Shown: piece by piece, positions 54,042 through 64,000 of the stretch
How positions within the stretch are numbered: position 1 is the stretch's first letter
Layout of the letters: every line of letters starts with the position of its first letter
Origin: Shinella daejeonensis
GTDB taxonomy: Bacteria; Pseudomonadota; Alphaproteobacteria; Rhizobiales; Rhizobiaceae
Assembly (NCBI RefSeq): GCF_024281235.1
Contig: NZ_JAHWXY010000004.1
Coordinates: 124,001-188,000 of the forward strand
Length of the DNA stretch: 64,000 nucleotides
Direction: 5' to 3'
Made by a program: the position numbers and the translations under genes
The notes under the pieces: model-generated
Told to the model about the DNA's origin: nothing
The model's database searches: none
What the model saw: the letters and a program-made list of their open reading frames with translations, nothing else

Positions 54042-54434
54042 ATGACGAATGTCACTCGAAGCCGGCCGCTTTCGCCGCATCTCCAGGTTTACAAGCCGAT
54101 CCCGACGATGGTCATGTCGATCGTCCACCGCATTACCGGCGGCGCGCTCTATTTCGGCACCGTGCTCGTCGCCTGGTGGCTGATCGCGGCGGCCATGGGA
54201 GAGAGCGCCTTCGACACGGTCAGCTGGTTCTTCGGCACGCTGGTCGGGCGGCTGATCCTCTTCGGCTACACCTGGGCGCTGCTGCATCACATGCTTGGGG
54301 GCTTGCGCCATTTCATGTGGGACATCGGGCGCGGCTACGAGAAACATTTCAACACGAGACTCGCCATCGCGACCCCCTTCGTCTCCGTCGCGCTGACGGT
54401 GCTGGTGTGGATCGCCGCCTATCTGGCGCGCTGA
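54042..54434 (+). CDS. sdhC: Succinate dehydrogenase cytochrome b556 subunit
   Basis: A 130-residue membrane anchor with three helices (about residues 25-50, 62-85 and 108-128). The S-P-H-L-Q-V-Y motif near residue 11, S-I-V-H-R-I-T-G near 27 and the haem-ligand region [10 protein letters not shown] near 86 are typical of SdhC. First gene of sdhCDAB. ATG 54042 has GAGG 5 nt upstream. Confidence 0.96.
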   Translation: MTNVTRSRPLSPHLQVYKPIPTMVMSIVHRITGGALYFGTVLVAWWLIAAAMGESAFDTVSWFFGTLVGRLILFGYTWALLHHMLGGLRHFMWDIGRGYEKHFNTRLAIATPFVSVALTVLVWIAAYLAR

Positions 54435-54447
54435 GGAGGACGGAAAC

Positions 54448-54828
54448 ATGGATATGCGCACGCCCCTCAGCCGCGTTCGCGGCCTCGGTTCGGCCAAGGA
54501 CGGCACGGAGCATTTCTGGCGTCAGCGCCTGACGGCGGTCGCCAATGTTCCCCTGCTCCTGTTCTTCGTCGGCTTCCTCGTCTGCCACAACGGCGCTTCC
54601 TACGCGGAGGTGACGGCCTCGCTCGCAAACCCGCTCGTGGCCGTCCTGATGGGGCTCGTCGTCATTTCCGGCCTCATTCACATGAAGCTCGGCATGCAGG
54701 TCATCATCGAGGACTATGTGCATGGCGAGGGCGCGAAGATCGCGCTCCTCATGCTCAACACCTTCTTCGCGATCCTGGTCGGCGGACTCTGTCTCTTCGC
54801 CGTCCTCAAAATCGCTTTTGCAGGATAA
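54448..54828 (+). CDS. sdhD: Succinate dehydrogenase hydrophobic membrane anchor subunit
   Basis: A 126-residue protein with three helices (about 30-50, 60-82 and 95-123). It begins [20 protein letters not shown], the alphaproteobacterial SdhD signature, with F-W-x-Q-R-L-T-A near residue 24 and the [13 protein letters not shown] near 72 that includes the haem-side His. Together with SdhC it binds quinone and haem b. ATG 54448 has GGAGGAC upstream. Confidence 0.94.
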   Translation: MDMRTPLSRVRGLGSAKDGTEHFWRQRLTAVANVPLLLFFVGFLVCHNGASYAEVTASLANPLVAVLMGLVVISGLIHMKLGMQVIIEDYVHGEGAKIALLMLNTFFAILVGGLCLFAVLKIAFAG

Positions 54829-54835
54829 TCCAATC

Positions 54836-56677
54836 ATGGCAGCGATCTCCTCTCCGGCGGCCAACGGCAAGGCCTATCAATATGTGGACCATTCCTTCGA
54901 CGTGATCGTCGTCGGCGCCGGCGGCGCCGGCCTTCGTGCCACGCTCGGCATGGCCGAGCAGGGGCTCAAGACGGCCTGCATCACCAAGGTCTTCCCGACC
55001 CGTTCGCATACGGTCGCCGCGCAGGGCGGCATCGCCGCCTCGCTCCAGAACATGACGCCGGATTCGTGGCAGTGGCACCTTTACGACACCGTCAAGGGGT
55101 CCGACTGGCTCGGCGACGTCGACGCCATGCAGTATCTCGCCATGGAAGCGCCAAAGGCGGTCTATGAGCTGGAGCACTACGGCGTACCCTTCTCGCGCAA
55201 CGAGGAAGGCAAGATCTACCAGCGGCCCTTCGGCGGCCACATGCAGAACTACGGCGAAGGTCCGCCGGTGCAGCGCACCTGCGCGGCTGCCGACCGCACC
55301 GGCCATGCCATCCTGCACACGCTCTACGGCCAGTCGCTGCGGCACAATGCGGAGTTCTTCGTCGAATATTTCGCGCTCGACCTGATCATGTCGGCCGATG
55401 GCCGCTGCACCGGCGTCGTCGCCTGGAATCTCGATGACGGCACGATCCATCGCTTTTCCGCCAAGATGGTGGTGCTGGCGACCGGCGGCTACGGCCGCGC
55501 CTATTTCTCCGCCACCTCGGCGCATACCTGCACGGGCGACGGCGGCGGCATGGTCGCGCGCGCCGGCCTGCCGTTGCAGGATATGGAATTCGTGCAGTTT
55601 CATCCGACCGGCATCTATGGCGCGGGCTGCCTCATCACCGAGGGCGCGCGCGGCGAGGGCGGCTATCTCGTCAATTCGGAAGGCGAGCGCTTCATGGAGC
55701 GTTACGCGCCCTCGGCCAAGGATCTCGCCTCCCGCGACGTCGTCTCGCGCTGCATGACGATGGAAATCCGCGAGGGCCGGGGCGTCGGCCGGAACAAGGA
55801 TCACATCTACCTGCATCTCGACCATCTCGATCCGGCCGTGCTGCACGAGCGGCTGCCGGGCATTTCCGAAAGCGCCAGGATCTTCGCCGGCGTCGATGTC
55901 ACGCGCGAGCCGATCCCGGTGCTGCCGACCGTCCATTACAACATGGGCGGGGTTCCCACGAACTACTGGGGCGAGGTGCTGAACGCCAACAGCGAGAACC
56001 CGGAGCGCATCGCGCCCGGCCTGATGGCTGTCGGCGAAGCCGGATGCGCCTCGGTGCATGGCGCCAACCGCCTCGGCTCCAACTCGCTGATCGACCTCGT
56101 GGTCTTCGGCCGGGCCGCCGCCATCCGCGCCGGCCAGGTGATCGACCGCGACGCGGCCGTGCCCGCGCTCGACGTCGCTGCCTGCGACAGGATCATGGAC
56201 CGCTTCGACCGTCTTCGACATGCCGACGGCGGCACGCCGACGGCCGTGCTGCGCGACAAGATGCAGCGCACCATGCAGGAGGACGCCGCGGTGTTCCGCA
56301 CCCAGGAATCGCTTGAAAACGGCTGCCGCCGCATCAGCGCGATCTGGAAGGAACTGCCGGACGTCAAGGTCACCGACCGGTCGATGATCTGGAACTCCGA
56401 TCTCGTCGAGACGCTGGAACTGGAAAACCTGATGGCCAATGCCATCACCACCGTCTATGGCGCCGAGGCCCGCAAGGAAAGCCGCGGTTCGCATGCCCGC
56501 GAGGACTATGCGGACGGCCCGCTCGGCGGCCGTGACGACGTCAACTGGCGCAAGCACACGCTGGCCTGGGTCAACGAGGTGGGCGAGGTCACGCTCGACT
56601 ATCGCCCGGTTCATACCGAACTCATCGCGGACGGGATCGATCCCAAGAAGATCGAACCCAAGGCGCGCGTCTACTGA
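54836..56677 (+). CDS. sdhA: Succinate dehydrogenase flavoprotein subunit
   Basis: A 613-residue FAD protein that oxidises succinate to fumarate. FAD motif [11 protein letters not shown] near residue 25; covalent FAD His in [11 protein letters not shown] near 60; active-site Arg/His regions in H-P-T-G-I near 255, M-E-R-Y-A-P near 286 and H-Y-N-M-G-G near 369; [10 protein letters not shown] near 419. The ATG at 54836, not earlier in-frame starts, gives the family N-terminus. Starts 8 bp after sdhD. Confidence 0.98.
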   Translation: MAAISSPAANGKAYQYVDHSFDVIVVGAGGAGLRATLGMAEQGLKTACITKVFPTRSHTVAAQGGIAASLQNMTPDSWQWHLYDTVKGSDWLGDVDAMQYLAMEAPKAVYELEHYGVPFSRNEEGKIYQRPFGGHMQNYGEGPPVQRTCAAADRTGHAILHTLYGQSLRHNAEFFVEYFALDLIMSADGRCTGVVAWNLDDGTIHRFSAKMVVLATGGYGRAYFSATSAHTCTGDGGGMVARAGLPLQDMEFVQFHPTGIYGAGCLITEGARGEGGYLVNSEGERFMERYAPSAKDLASRDVVSRCMTMEIREGRGVGRNKDHIYLHLDHLDPAVLHERLPGISESARIFAGVDVTREPIPVLPTVHYNMGGVPTNYWGEVLNANSENPERIAPGLMAVGEAGCASVHGANRLGSNSLIDLVVFGRAAAIRAGQVIDRDAAVPALDVAACDRIMDRFDRLRHADGGTPTAVLRDKMQRTMQEDAAVFRTQESLENGCRRISAIWKELPDVKVTDRSMIWNSDLVETLELENLMANAITTVYGAEARKESRGSHAREDYADGPLGGRDDVNWRKHTLAWVNEVGEVTLDYRPVHTELIADGIDPKKIEPKARVY

Positions 56678-56695
56678 TCCCGAGGAGAACAGGAC

Positions 56696-57475
56696 ATGGT
56701 TGAACTCGCTCTCCCGAAGAATTCGCAGATCACCGAAGGCAAGGTCTGGCCGAAGCCGGAAGGCGCGACCAACACCCGCGAGTTCCGCATCTATCGCTGG
56801 AGCCCGGACGACGACAGCAATCCGTCGGTCGACACGTTCTATATCGATGTCGACGATTGCGGCCCGATGGTGCTCGATGCGCTGCTTTACATCAAGAACA
56901 GGATCGATCCGACGCTGACGCTGCGCCGCTCCTGCCGCGAGGGCATCTGCGGCTCCTGCGCCATGAATATCGACGGAACCAATACGCTCGCCTGCACCAA
57001 GGGCATGGACGAGATCAAGGGCGCCGTGAAGGTCTATCCGCTGCCGCATCTGCCGGTGGTCAAGGATCTCGTTCCGGACCTTACCAATTTCTACGCGCAG
57101 CACCGTTCGATCGAGCCGTGGCTGAAGACCGTGTCGCCGACGCCCGAAAAGGAGTGGCGGCAGAGCCATGACGATCGCCTCAAGCTCGACGGCCTCTACG
57201 AGTGCATTCTGTGCGCCTGCTGCTCGACGTCCTGTCCGAGCTACTGGTGGAACGGCGACCGCTATCTCGGCCCGGCGGTGCTGCTTCAGGCCTACCGCTG
57301 GCTGATCGACAGCCGCGACGAAGCCACGGGCGAGCGTCTCGACGATCTGGAAGATCCCTTCCGCCTCTATCGCTGCCACACGATCATGAATTGCGCCCAG
57401 GCCTGCCCGAAGGGTCTCAACCCGGCCAAGGCGATCGGCGAAATCAAGAAGATGCTGGTCGAGCGCCGGTTCTGA
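56696..57475 (+). CDS. sdhB: Succinate dehydrogenase iron-sulfur subunit
   Basis: A 259-residue protein carrying three clusters: [2Fe-2S] ligands in C-R-E-G-I-C-G-S-C near residue 80 plus the C at L-A-C, [4Fe-4S] in [12 protein letters not shown] near 169, and [3Fe-4S] in [12 protein letters not shown] near 226. It passes electrons from SdhA to quinone. Start ATG 56696 with GAGGAGAACAG upstream. Last gene of the operon; I see no strong terminator after it. Confidence 0.98.
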   Translation: MVELALPKNSQITEGKVWPKPEGATNTREFRIYRWSPDDDSNPSVDTFYIDVDDCGPMVLDALLYIKNRIDPTLTLRRSCREGICGSCAMNIDGTNTLACTKGMDEIKGAVKVYPLPHLPVVKDLVPDLTNFYAQHRSIEPWLKTVSPTPEKEWRQSHDDRLKLDGLYECILCACCSTSCPSYWWNGDRYLGPAVLLQAYRWLIDSRDEATGERLDDLEDPFRLYRCHTIMNCAQACPKGLNPAKAIGEIKKMLVERRF

Positions 57476-57537
57476 CCCATATGAACCGCCATTTACGAAA
57501 CGTGAGAGACCGGTCCGCCGATTCGGGCCGGCCTGAC

Positions 57538-57566
57538 TTGATTCAGGCAGGCATTTCACGTTAATT
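57538..57566 (+). promoter_or_regulatory. Predicted promoter of the Omp19-like gene
   Basis: TTGATT (57538-57543), 17-bp spacer, TTAATT (57561-57566), 54 bp before the ATG. Four or five of six matches in each box. Overlaps a small GCCTGA/TCAGGC hairpin. Confidence 0.5.
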
Positions 57567-57620
57567 CGGGAAAAATTGCTGCGGGGCAGCAGAATCCGGC
57601 AGAACAGCAGGAGTTTCGAC

Positions 57621-58142
57621 ATGCGAATTATACATGTGGCGGGCGGACTTATGATGGCGCTTGCTCTGGCCGGCTGCCAGCGAACCTCCACCACGACGAT
57701 CAATACCCGGCCGTTGACGCCGCTGGAAGCGCAGCCGATCGGCGCGGTCTCCTCGAGCCAGCTTCCCGATCCCACGACGAGCGCGACGCAGTTTCCTGAA
57801 AAGCCGATGACCGGCGGCACGGAGATGGCCTCGATCGATGGGGCCGAAGCCTCCGGCGCGATGGACGTCACCAAGGAATCGATGGTCGGCAACTGGCGCG
57901 TGACCGCCGGCCCCTCCACCTGCGATATGTTCCTGACGCTGACTAATCTCGGCAGCGGCTCGCGCGGCGGCACCCGGGGCTGCGCCGGCGAACTCACGAC
58001 GATGGGTTCCTGGGAAGTGGCCGGCAAGCAGGTGGTTCTGAAGGATCGCGGCGGAAACGCCATCGCCCGCCTCTACAAGACCGCCGATTCCCGTTATAGC
58101 GGAACCACCACCTCCGGTCAGCCGATCAGCCTTGGCCGCTGA
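57621..58142 (+). CDS. Omp19-like outer-membrane lipoprotein (AprI/Inh protease-inhibitor fold)
   Basis: A 173-residue lipoprotein with lipobox L-A-L-A-G-C (Cys near residue 19) and a disordered Ser/Thr/Pro stretch to about 85. The C-terminal 85 residues (V-G-N-W-R-V-T-A-G-P-S-T-C ... C-A-G-E-L ... S-W-E-V-A-G-K-Q-V-V-L ... A-R-L-Y) match the AprI/Inh inhibitor barrel with its two Cys, as in Brucella Omp19, which inhibits host proteases. Here that function is inferred. ATG 57621 has CAGGAG 7 nt upstream; an earlier in-frame ATG would bury the signal. Confidence 0.88.
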   Translation: MRIIHVAGGLMMALALAGCQRTSTTTINTRPLTPLEAQPIGAVSSSQLPDPTTSATQFPEKPMTGGTEMASIDGAEASGAMDVTKESMVGNWRVTAGPSTCDMFLTLTNLGSGSRGGTRGCAGELTTMGSWEVAGKQVVLKDRGGNAIARLYKTADSRYSGTTTSGQPISLGR

Positions 58143-58178
58143 TTTCGTCTTCTGCCGGAAGGATGGCGCAGCTTGCCC

Positions 58179-59375
58179 ATGAGCAAGGATTGGGAGAGGG
58201 CCTCCAACCCCTCGGAACACGGTGTTTCCGCCCGGCTGGAAACCCTGATCGCCATGGGCGAGTTGAAGCCGGATCCCGCACAGGCGGCGATGGCGCGGCG
58301 GTTCGACCGCCTGCTCCGCGAGATCCGCGACCAGCGCCCGGCGCGCAAATCGAGCGCGCTCGGCTGGCTTTTCGCGTCCCGCAAGCCGCAAACCGTCGCC
58401 GCTCCGAAGGGTCTTTACATTCATGGCGGTGTCGGGCGCGGCAAGACCATGCTCATGGACATGTTTTTCGAGCGCGCGCCGCTGAAACGCAAGCGTCGCG
58501 CCCATTTCCATGAATTCATGGCCGATGTCCACGAGCGGATCCACCGCCATCGCCAGGATCTCAAGGCCGGCAAGACGCGGCAGGCCGATCCGGTCCCTCC
58601 CGTTGCTGCGAGCCTGATCGCCGAAGCGCGCCTGCTCTGCTTCGACGAATTCTCCGTCACCGATATTGCCGATGCGATGATCCTGTCGCGGCTGTTCGGT
58701 GAACTTTTCGCCAGCGGCTGCATTCTTGTCGCCACGTCGAACGTCGAGCCGGACGATCTCTATCGGGACGGTCTCAACCGCGGCCTGTTCCTGCCCTTCG
58801 TGGGGCTTCTGAAACAGCATGTTGAGATCCTGCCGCTCGATTCGGTGACCGATTACCGCATGGAGAAAGAGGCGGGCCTGCCCGTCTTCCGCCATCCGAT
58901 CGGACCGGAAGCCGATATGGCCATGGAGGCGGCCTGGCAGCGCGAGGTCGCGGACCTGCCGGTGGCGCCGGCCACGCTTTCGTTTCGCGGCCGCGCCATC
59001 GCCGTGCCGCTTGCGGCCGGCCGCGCCGCCCGTTTCGATTTTTCCGATCTTTGCGAGCGGCCGCTGGCCGCAGCGGACTATCTCGAAATTCTCGGCCGTT
59101 ACGATACGCTCTTCGTCGAGAACATCCCTTTTCTCGGCGCGGAGAAGCGCAACGAAACCAAACGCTTCATCAATCTCGTCGATGCGGTCTACGATCGCCG
59201 CGCCCGGTTTTTCGCCTCCGCCGCCGCTGCGCCGGACAGGCTGCTCGTGACCCGCAGGGGCACGGAAGGCTTCGAGTTCGACCGCACGGTTTCCCGTCTG
59301 ACGGAGATGCGAAGTGCGGAGTATCTTGCCGAGCATCAGCGAAAATACGACCATCCTGTCGTGGAAGTGTCGTAA
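58179..59375 (+). CDS. zapE: Cell division ATPase ZapE (AFG1 family)
   Basis: A 398-residue AAA-like ATPase. Walker A G-G-V-G-R-G-K-T-M near residue 87, Walker B L-L-C-F-D-E-F near 154, sensor V-A-T-S-N near 186 and the R-G-L-F-L-P-F segment near 202 are all AFG1/ZapE. ZapE acts with FtsZ under stress in E. coli; mitochondrial Afg1 handles membrane protein quality control. Start uncertain: ATG 58179, or TTG 58173 slightly closer to GGAAGGATGG. Its stop codon lies inside a 12-bp hairpin. Confidence 0.93.
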   Translation: MSKDWERASNPSEHGVSARLETLIAMGELKPDPAQAAMARRFDRLLREIRDQRPARKSSALGWLFASRKPQTVAAPKGLYIHGGVGRGKTMLMDMFFERAPLKRKRRAHFHEFMADVHERIHRHRQDLKAGKTRQADPVPPVAASLIAEARLLCFDEFSVTDIADAMILSRLFGELFASGCILVATSNVEPDDLYRDGLNRGLFLPFVGLLKQHVEILPLDSVTDYRMEKEAGLPVFRHPIGPEADMAMEAAWQREVADLPVAPATLSFRGRAIAVPLAAGRAARFDFSDLCERPLAAADYLEILGRYDTLFVENIPFLGAEKRNETKRFINLVDAVYDRRARFFASAAAAPDRLLVTRRGTEGFEFDRTVSRLTEMRSAEYLAEHQRKYDHPVVEVS

Positions 59376-59402
59376 AATTCTTACGTAAACGTAAGAATTT
59401 TT
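59374..59402 (+). terminator. AT-rich 12-bp hairpin overlapping the zapE stop codon
   Basis: AAAATTCTTACG (59374-59385) pairs perfectly with CGTAAGAATTTT (59390-59401), loop TAAA, with a short U tract at the end. The first two bases belong to the zapE TAA. The low GC of the stem makes it a weak but plausible terminator. Confidence 0.55.
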
Positions 59403-59414
59403 ATATCTAACCGA

Positions 59415-59442
59415 TTGAAATATCTTGCTTTAAAAGTATCGA
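59415..59442 (+). promoter_or_regulatory. Promoter candidate for mdh-sucCD-sucA
   Basis: TTGAAA (59415-59420), 16-bp spacer, TATCGA (59437-59442) in a very AT-rich segment 95 bp before the mdh ATG. The element CGATTGAA occurs twice here (59412-59419 and 59440-59447), 28 bp apart. Weak match to consensus; alternatives exist in the same tract. Confidence 0.35.
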
Positions 59443-59446
59443 TTGA

Positions 59447-60499
<1,053 letters not shown>

Positions 60500-60526
60500 T
60501 CCCGGCATCAAGACAGGACTTTTCCC

Positions 60527-61723
<1,197 letters not shown>

Positions 61724-61725
61724 GA

Positions 61726-62628
61726 ATGTCCATCCTCATCAACAAAGACACCAAGGTTCTCGTCCAGGGCCTGACCGGCAAGACCGGAACCTTCCACACC
61801 GAGCAGGCGCTTGCCTATCACGGCACGCAGATGGTCGGCGGCATCCACCCCTCCAAGGGCGGAACTCAATGGACCGGCGCCAGGGGCGAGACGCTGCCGA
61901 TCTTCGCCAGCGTCGCCGAGGGCCGGGACGCCACCGGCGCGAACGCCTCCGTCATCTACGTTCCGCCGGCTGGCGCGGCGGCGGCGATCATCGAGGCGAT
62001 CGATGCGGAAATCCCGCTCATCGTCTGCATCACGGAAGGCATTCCGGTCGCCGATATGGTGAAGGTCAAGGCGCGGCTCGATGCGTCGAAGTCGCGTCTC
62101 ATCGGCCCGAATTGCCCCGGCGTCCTGACGCCGAACGAATGCAAGATCGGCATCATGCCGGGCAATATCTTCAAGAAGGGCTCGGTCGGGGTTCTTTCCC
62201 GTTCCGGCACGCTGACCTATGAGGCGGTCTTCCAGACCACGAACGAAGGCCTCGGCCAGACGACGGCCGTCGGCATCGGCGGCGACCCCGTCAAGGGCAC
62301 CGAGTTCATCGACGTGCTCGAAATGTTCCTCGCCGACGACGAGACCAAGTCGATCATCATGATCGGCGAGATCGGCGGCTCGGCCGAGGAAGAAGCGGCG
62401 CAGTTCCTGAAGGACGAGGCGAAGCGCGGGCGCAGCAAGCCGACGGTCGGCTTCATCGCCGGCCGCACCGCTCCTCCCGGCCGCACCATGGGCCATGCCG
62501 GGGCGGTGATCTCCGGCGGCAAGGGCGGCGCGGAAGACAAGATCGCGGCGATGGAAGCGGCGGGTATCCGCGTTTCCCCCTCGCCGGCGCGGCTGGGCAC
62601 GACGCTGGTGGAAGTCCTCAAGGGCTGA
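61726..62628 (+). CDS. sucD: Succinate-CoA ligase, alpha subunit
   Basis: A 300-residue subunit with the CoA-binding G-L-T-G-K-T-G-T near residue 16 and the phospho-His in [10 protein letters not shown] near 249; G-P-N-C-P-G-V-L near 124 and S-R-S-G-T-L-T-Y-E near 154 also match. Starts 2 bp after sucC, whose last codons supply GGGAG as Shine-Dalgarno. Followed by a hairpin and sucA. Confidence 0.98.
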   Translation: MSILINKDTKVLVQGLTGKTGTFHTEQALAYHGTQMVGGIHPSKGGTQWTGARGETLPIFASVAEGRDATGANASVIYVPPAGAAAAIIEAIDAEIPLIVCITEGIPVADMVKVKARLDASKSRLIGPNCPGVLTPNECKIGIMPGNIFKKGSVGVLSRSGTLTYEAVFQTTNEGLGQTTAVGIGGDPVKGTEFIDVLEMFLADDETKSIIMIGEIGGSAEEEAAQFLKDEAKRGRSKPTVGFIAGRTAPPGRTMGHAGAVISGGKGGAEDKIAAMEAAGIRVSPSPARLGTTLVEVLKG

Positions 62629-62644
62629 AACGAACGAAAGGGAC

Positions 62645-62663
62645 AGGCCGGCGACAAGCCGGC
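62645..62663 (+). other. Hairpin between sucD and sucA
   Basis: GGCCGGC (62645-62651) and GCCGGCC (62657-62663) around GACAA, with no U tract. May stabilise the upstream message. A weaker CCGGG/CCCGG hairpin lies at about 62714-62728. Confidence 0.45.
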
Positions 62664-62743
62664 CGATCCATATCTCCCCGGCGCATGCGGTCATGCGTTC
62701 GCCGGGCGGCAAGCCGGGAAAACCCCGGTCAACACGATCGCTC

Positions 62744-62773
62744 GGGAGGCGGGTGCGATACCCGCAAGATACC
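62744..62773 (+). promoter_or_regulatory. sucA ribosome-binding region with intervening hairpin
   Basis: The only good Shine-Dalgarno, GGGAG (62744-62748), lies 25 nt before the ATG. Between them GCGGGT (62749-62754) and ACCCGC (62760-62765) form a perfect 6-bp hairpin with loop GCGAT. Folding it leaves 8 nt (AAGATACC) between GGGAG and ATG, the normal distance. Seen directly; the functional reading is inference. Confidence 0.55.
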
Positions 62774-64000
62774 ATGGCACGGCAAGACGCTAACGAACAA
62801 TTCCTGGCCACTTCCTTCCTCGACGGCGCGAACGCGGCCTATATCGAACAGCTTTACGCGAAATACGAAGCCGACCCGTCCTCCGTCGGCGAGGAATGGC
62901 GGACGTTCTTCGAGGCGCTCGCCGACCAGCCCTCCGACATCGTGAAGGCGGCAAGGGGCGCGTCCTGGAAGCGCGAGAACTGGCCGATCCCGGCCAACGG
63001 CGAGCTTGTCTCGGCGCTCGACGGCAACTGGGGCGCCGTCGAGAAGGTCATCGGGAAGAAGGTGCAGGCCAAGGCGGAAGCCGCCGCCGCCGCAACGGGC
63101 GCGCCGGTCGATGCCGCCGACGTCCGGCAGGCGACGAACGATTCGGTGCATGCCATCATGATGATCCGCGCCTATCGCGCCCGCGGCCATCTCCATGCCA
63201 AGCTCGATCCGCTCGGCATCGCCGCGCCGGTCGAGGATTACGACGAACTGTCGCCTTCGAACTACGGCTTCGAGGAGAAGGATCTCGACCGCAGGATCTT
63301 CATCGACAATGTTCTCGGCCTCGAATATGCGACCGTCCGCGAGATGGTCGATATCCTCACGCGCACCTATTGCTCGACCATCGGCGTCGAGTTCATGCAT
63401 ATCTCCAACCCGGAAGAAAAGGCCTGGATCCAGAGCCGGATCGAAGGTCCCGACAAGGGCGTCGGCTTCACGCCGGAAGGCAAGCGCGCGATCCTCCAGA
63501 AACTGATCGAGGCGGAGGGCTTCGAGCAGTTCATCGACGTCAAGTACAAGGGGACCAAGCGGTTCGGCCTCGACGGCGGCGAGTCGCTCATCCCGGCGCT
63601 GGAGCAGATCATTAAGCGCGGCGGCCAGCTCGGCCTCAAGGAGGTCGTGTTCGGCATGGCGCACCGCGGCCGCCTCAATGTCCTTTCGCAGGTGATGGGC
63701 AAGCCGCACCGCGCCATCTTCCACGAATTCAAGGGCGGCTCCTTCGCGCCGGACGACGTCGAGGGCTCGGGCGACGTGAAGTACCATCTCGGCGCGTCCT
63801 CCGACCGGGAGTTCGACGGCAACAGCGTGCATTTGTCGCTGACGGCCAACCCGTCTCATCTGGAGATCGTCAACCCCGTGGTGATGGGCAAGGCGCGCGC
63901 CAAGCAGGACGTGATGGCCACCGTCTTCGAGGGCGACATCATCCCCTTGCGCGAACGCGTCAAGGTGCTGCCGCTGCTGCTGCACGGCGATGCCGCCTTC
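62774..64000 (+). CDS. sucA: 2-oxoglutarate dehydrogenase E1 component, N-terminal part (runs off window)
   Basis: The first 409 codons are open to the window edge. The N-terminal region (S-F-L-D-G-A-N-A-A-Y-I-E-Q-L-Y) binds E2; I-M-M-I-R-A-Y-R-A-R-G-H-L near residue 119, F-M-H-I-S near 207, G-L-D-G-G-E-S-L-I-P-A-L near 265, the H-R-G-R-L-N-V-L region near 297 and L-T-A-N-P-S-H-L-E near 356 are diagnostic of SucA. It decarboxylates 2-oxoglutarate with thiamine diphosphate. An in-frame GTG at 62753 is possible but too close to the Shine-Dalgarno and not part of the family start. Confidence 0.97.
   Translation, partial: MARQDANEQFLATSFLDGANAAYIEQLYAKYEADPSSVGEEWRTFFEALADQPSDIVKAARGASWKRENWPIPANGELVSALDGNWGAVEKVIGKKVQAKAEAAAAATGAPVDAADVRQATNDSVHAIMMIRAYRARGHLHAKLDPLGIAAPVEDYDELSPSNYGFEEKDLDRRIFIDNVLGLEYATVREMVDILTRTYCSTIGVEFMHISNPEEKAWIQSRIEGPDKGVGFTPEGKRAILQKLIEAEGFEQFIDVKYKGTKRFGLDGGESLIPALEQIIKRGGQLGLKEVVFGMAHRGRLNVLSQVMGKPHRAIFHEFKGGSFAPDDVEGSGDVKYHLGASSDREFDGNSVHLSLTANPSHLEIVNPVVMGKARAKQDVMATVFEGDIIPLRERVKVLPLLLHGDAAF

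Noticed and set aside
54806-58063. A 1085-codon open frame on the minus strand opposite sdhA-sdhB
   Set aside because: It is antisense to four clearly conserved genes, its translation is biased in R/A/H/D as expected from a GC-rich shadow frame, and it resembles no family.
62753-62755. GTG as an alternative sucA start
   Set aside because: It is in frame but only about 4 nt from the Shine-Dalgarno, and the added residues are not part of the SucA family start, which is M-A-R-Q.

Overview
The window is GC-rich, densely packed chromosomal DNA from an alphaproteobacterium, most likely a member of the Rhizobiaceae (Rhizobium/Ensifer/Shinella-like). The signs are the protein families and their order: phaR facing phaAB, an sdhCDAB - Omp19-like lipoprotein - zapE - mdh - sucCD - sucA run, hemC-hemD-mitofilin-hemY facing tsaD-gpsA, an IalB-type secreted protein, an Irr-type iron box and short rhizobial intergenic palindromes. 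I see no rRNA, tRNA, CRISPR array, insertion sequence, prophage or broken gene, and nothing that looks recently acquired. I name the genus with caution because the call rests on family resemblance only.

Layout. 1-2.5 kb: start of leuB (cut by the window edge) behind a strongly folded leader, leuD, a small membrane protein, a CitE-type lyase with a DUF1737 protein. 2.6-4.2 kb: a minimal zincin and the iron-storage operon bfd-bfr with an Irr-like operator. 4.3-8.9 kb: a leftward cell-envelope block (EnvC-like M23 protein, CtpA protease, divergent polysaccharide deacetylase, rppH). 9-13.6 kb: thpR, an SGNH esterase and a divergent YbbA/YbbP-like ABC exporter. 13.8-21.6 kb: Bax-inhibitor-like protein, DeoR regulator with an MFS carrier, ispG, hisC, a short-chain prenyl synthase, mtgA, rpmF. 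21.7-25.8 kb: polyhydroxybutyrate genes (phaR, phaA, phaB), a PhhB-like dehydratase and a YkvA-like protein.

26-35.6 kb: IalB-like protein, rlmN, a three-gene ABC importer, a LysE exporter facing argG, a MarR-MFS pair facing a second LysE exporter. 35.7-43.7 kb: a 54-residue gene with a perfect terminator, a DUF475 membrane protein, an M3 oligopeptidase, typA, a GNAT enzyme behind a CtrA-like box, ppa, and the DUF167/YggT pair. 43.8-53.3 kb: two divergent operons, leftward hemC-hemD-mitofilin-hemY-terB-amidotransferase and rightward tsaD-gpsA-YciI-EVE-methyltransferase. 53.3-64 kb: a secreted basic protein behind a second CtrA-like box, then succinate dehydrogenase, Omp19-like lipoprotein, zapE, malate dehydrogenase, succinyl-CoA synthetase and the start of sucA: four consecutive TCA-cycle activities in one direction.

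The protein content is largely core metabolism and I found no convincing undescribed multi-gene system. The most interesting signals are in RNA and DNA control elements: a leuB leader whose Shine-Dalgarno is locked in an 11-bp duplex crossed by a short upstream ORF; a sucA start whose Shine-Dalgarno is 25 nt away but would be brought to 8 nt by an intervening hairpin; a near-perfect Irr box before bfd-bfr with a bfr TTG start nested in bfd; and two perfect TTAA-N7-TTAA boxes before genes of unknown role.
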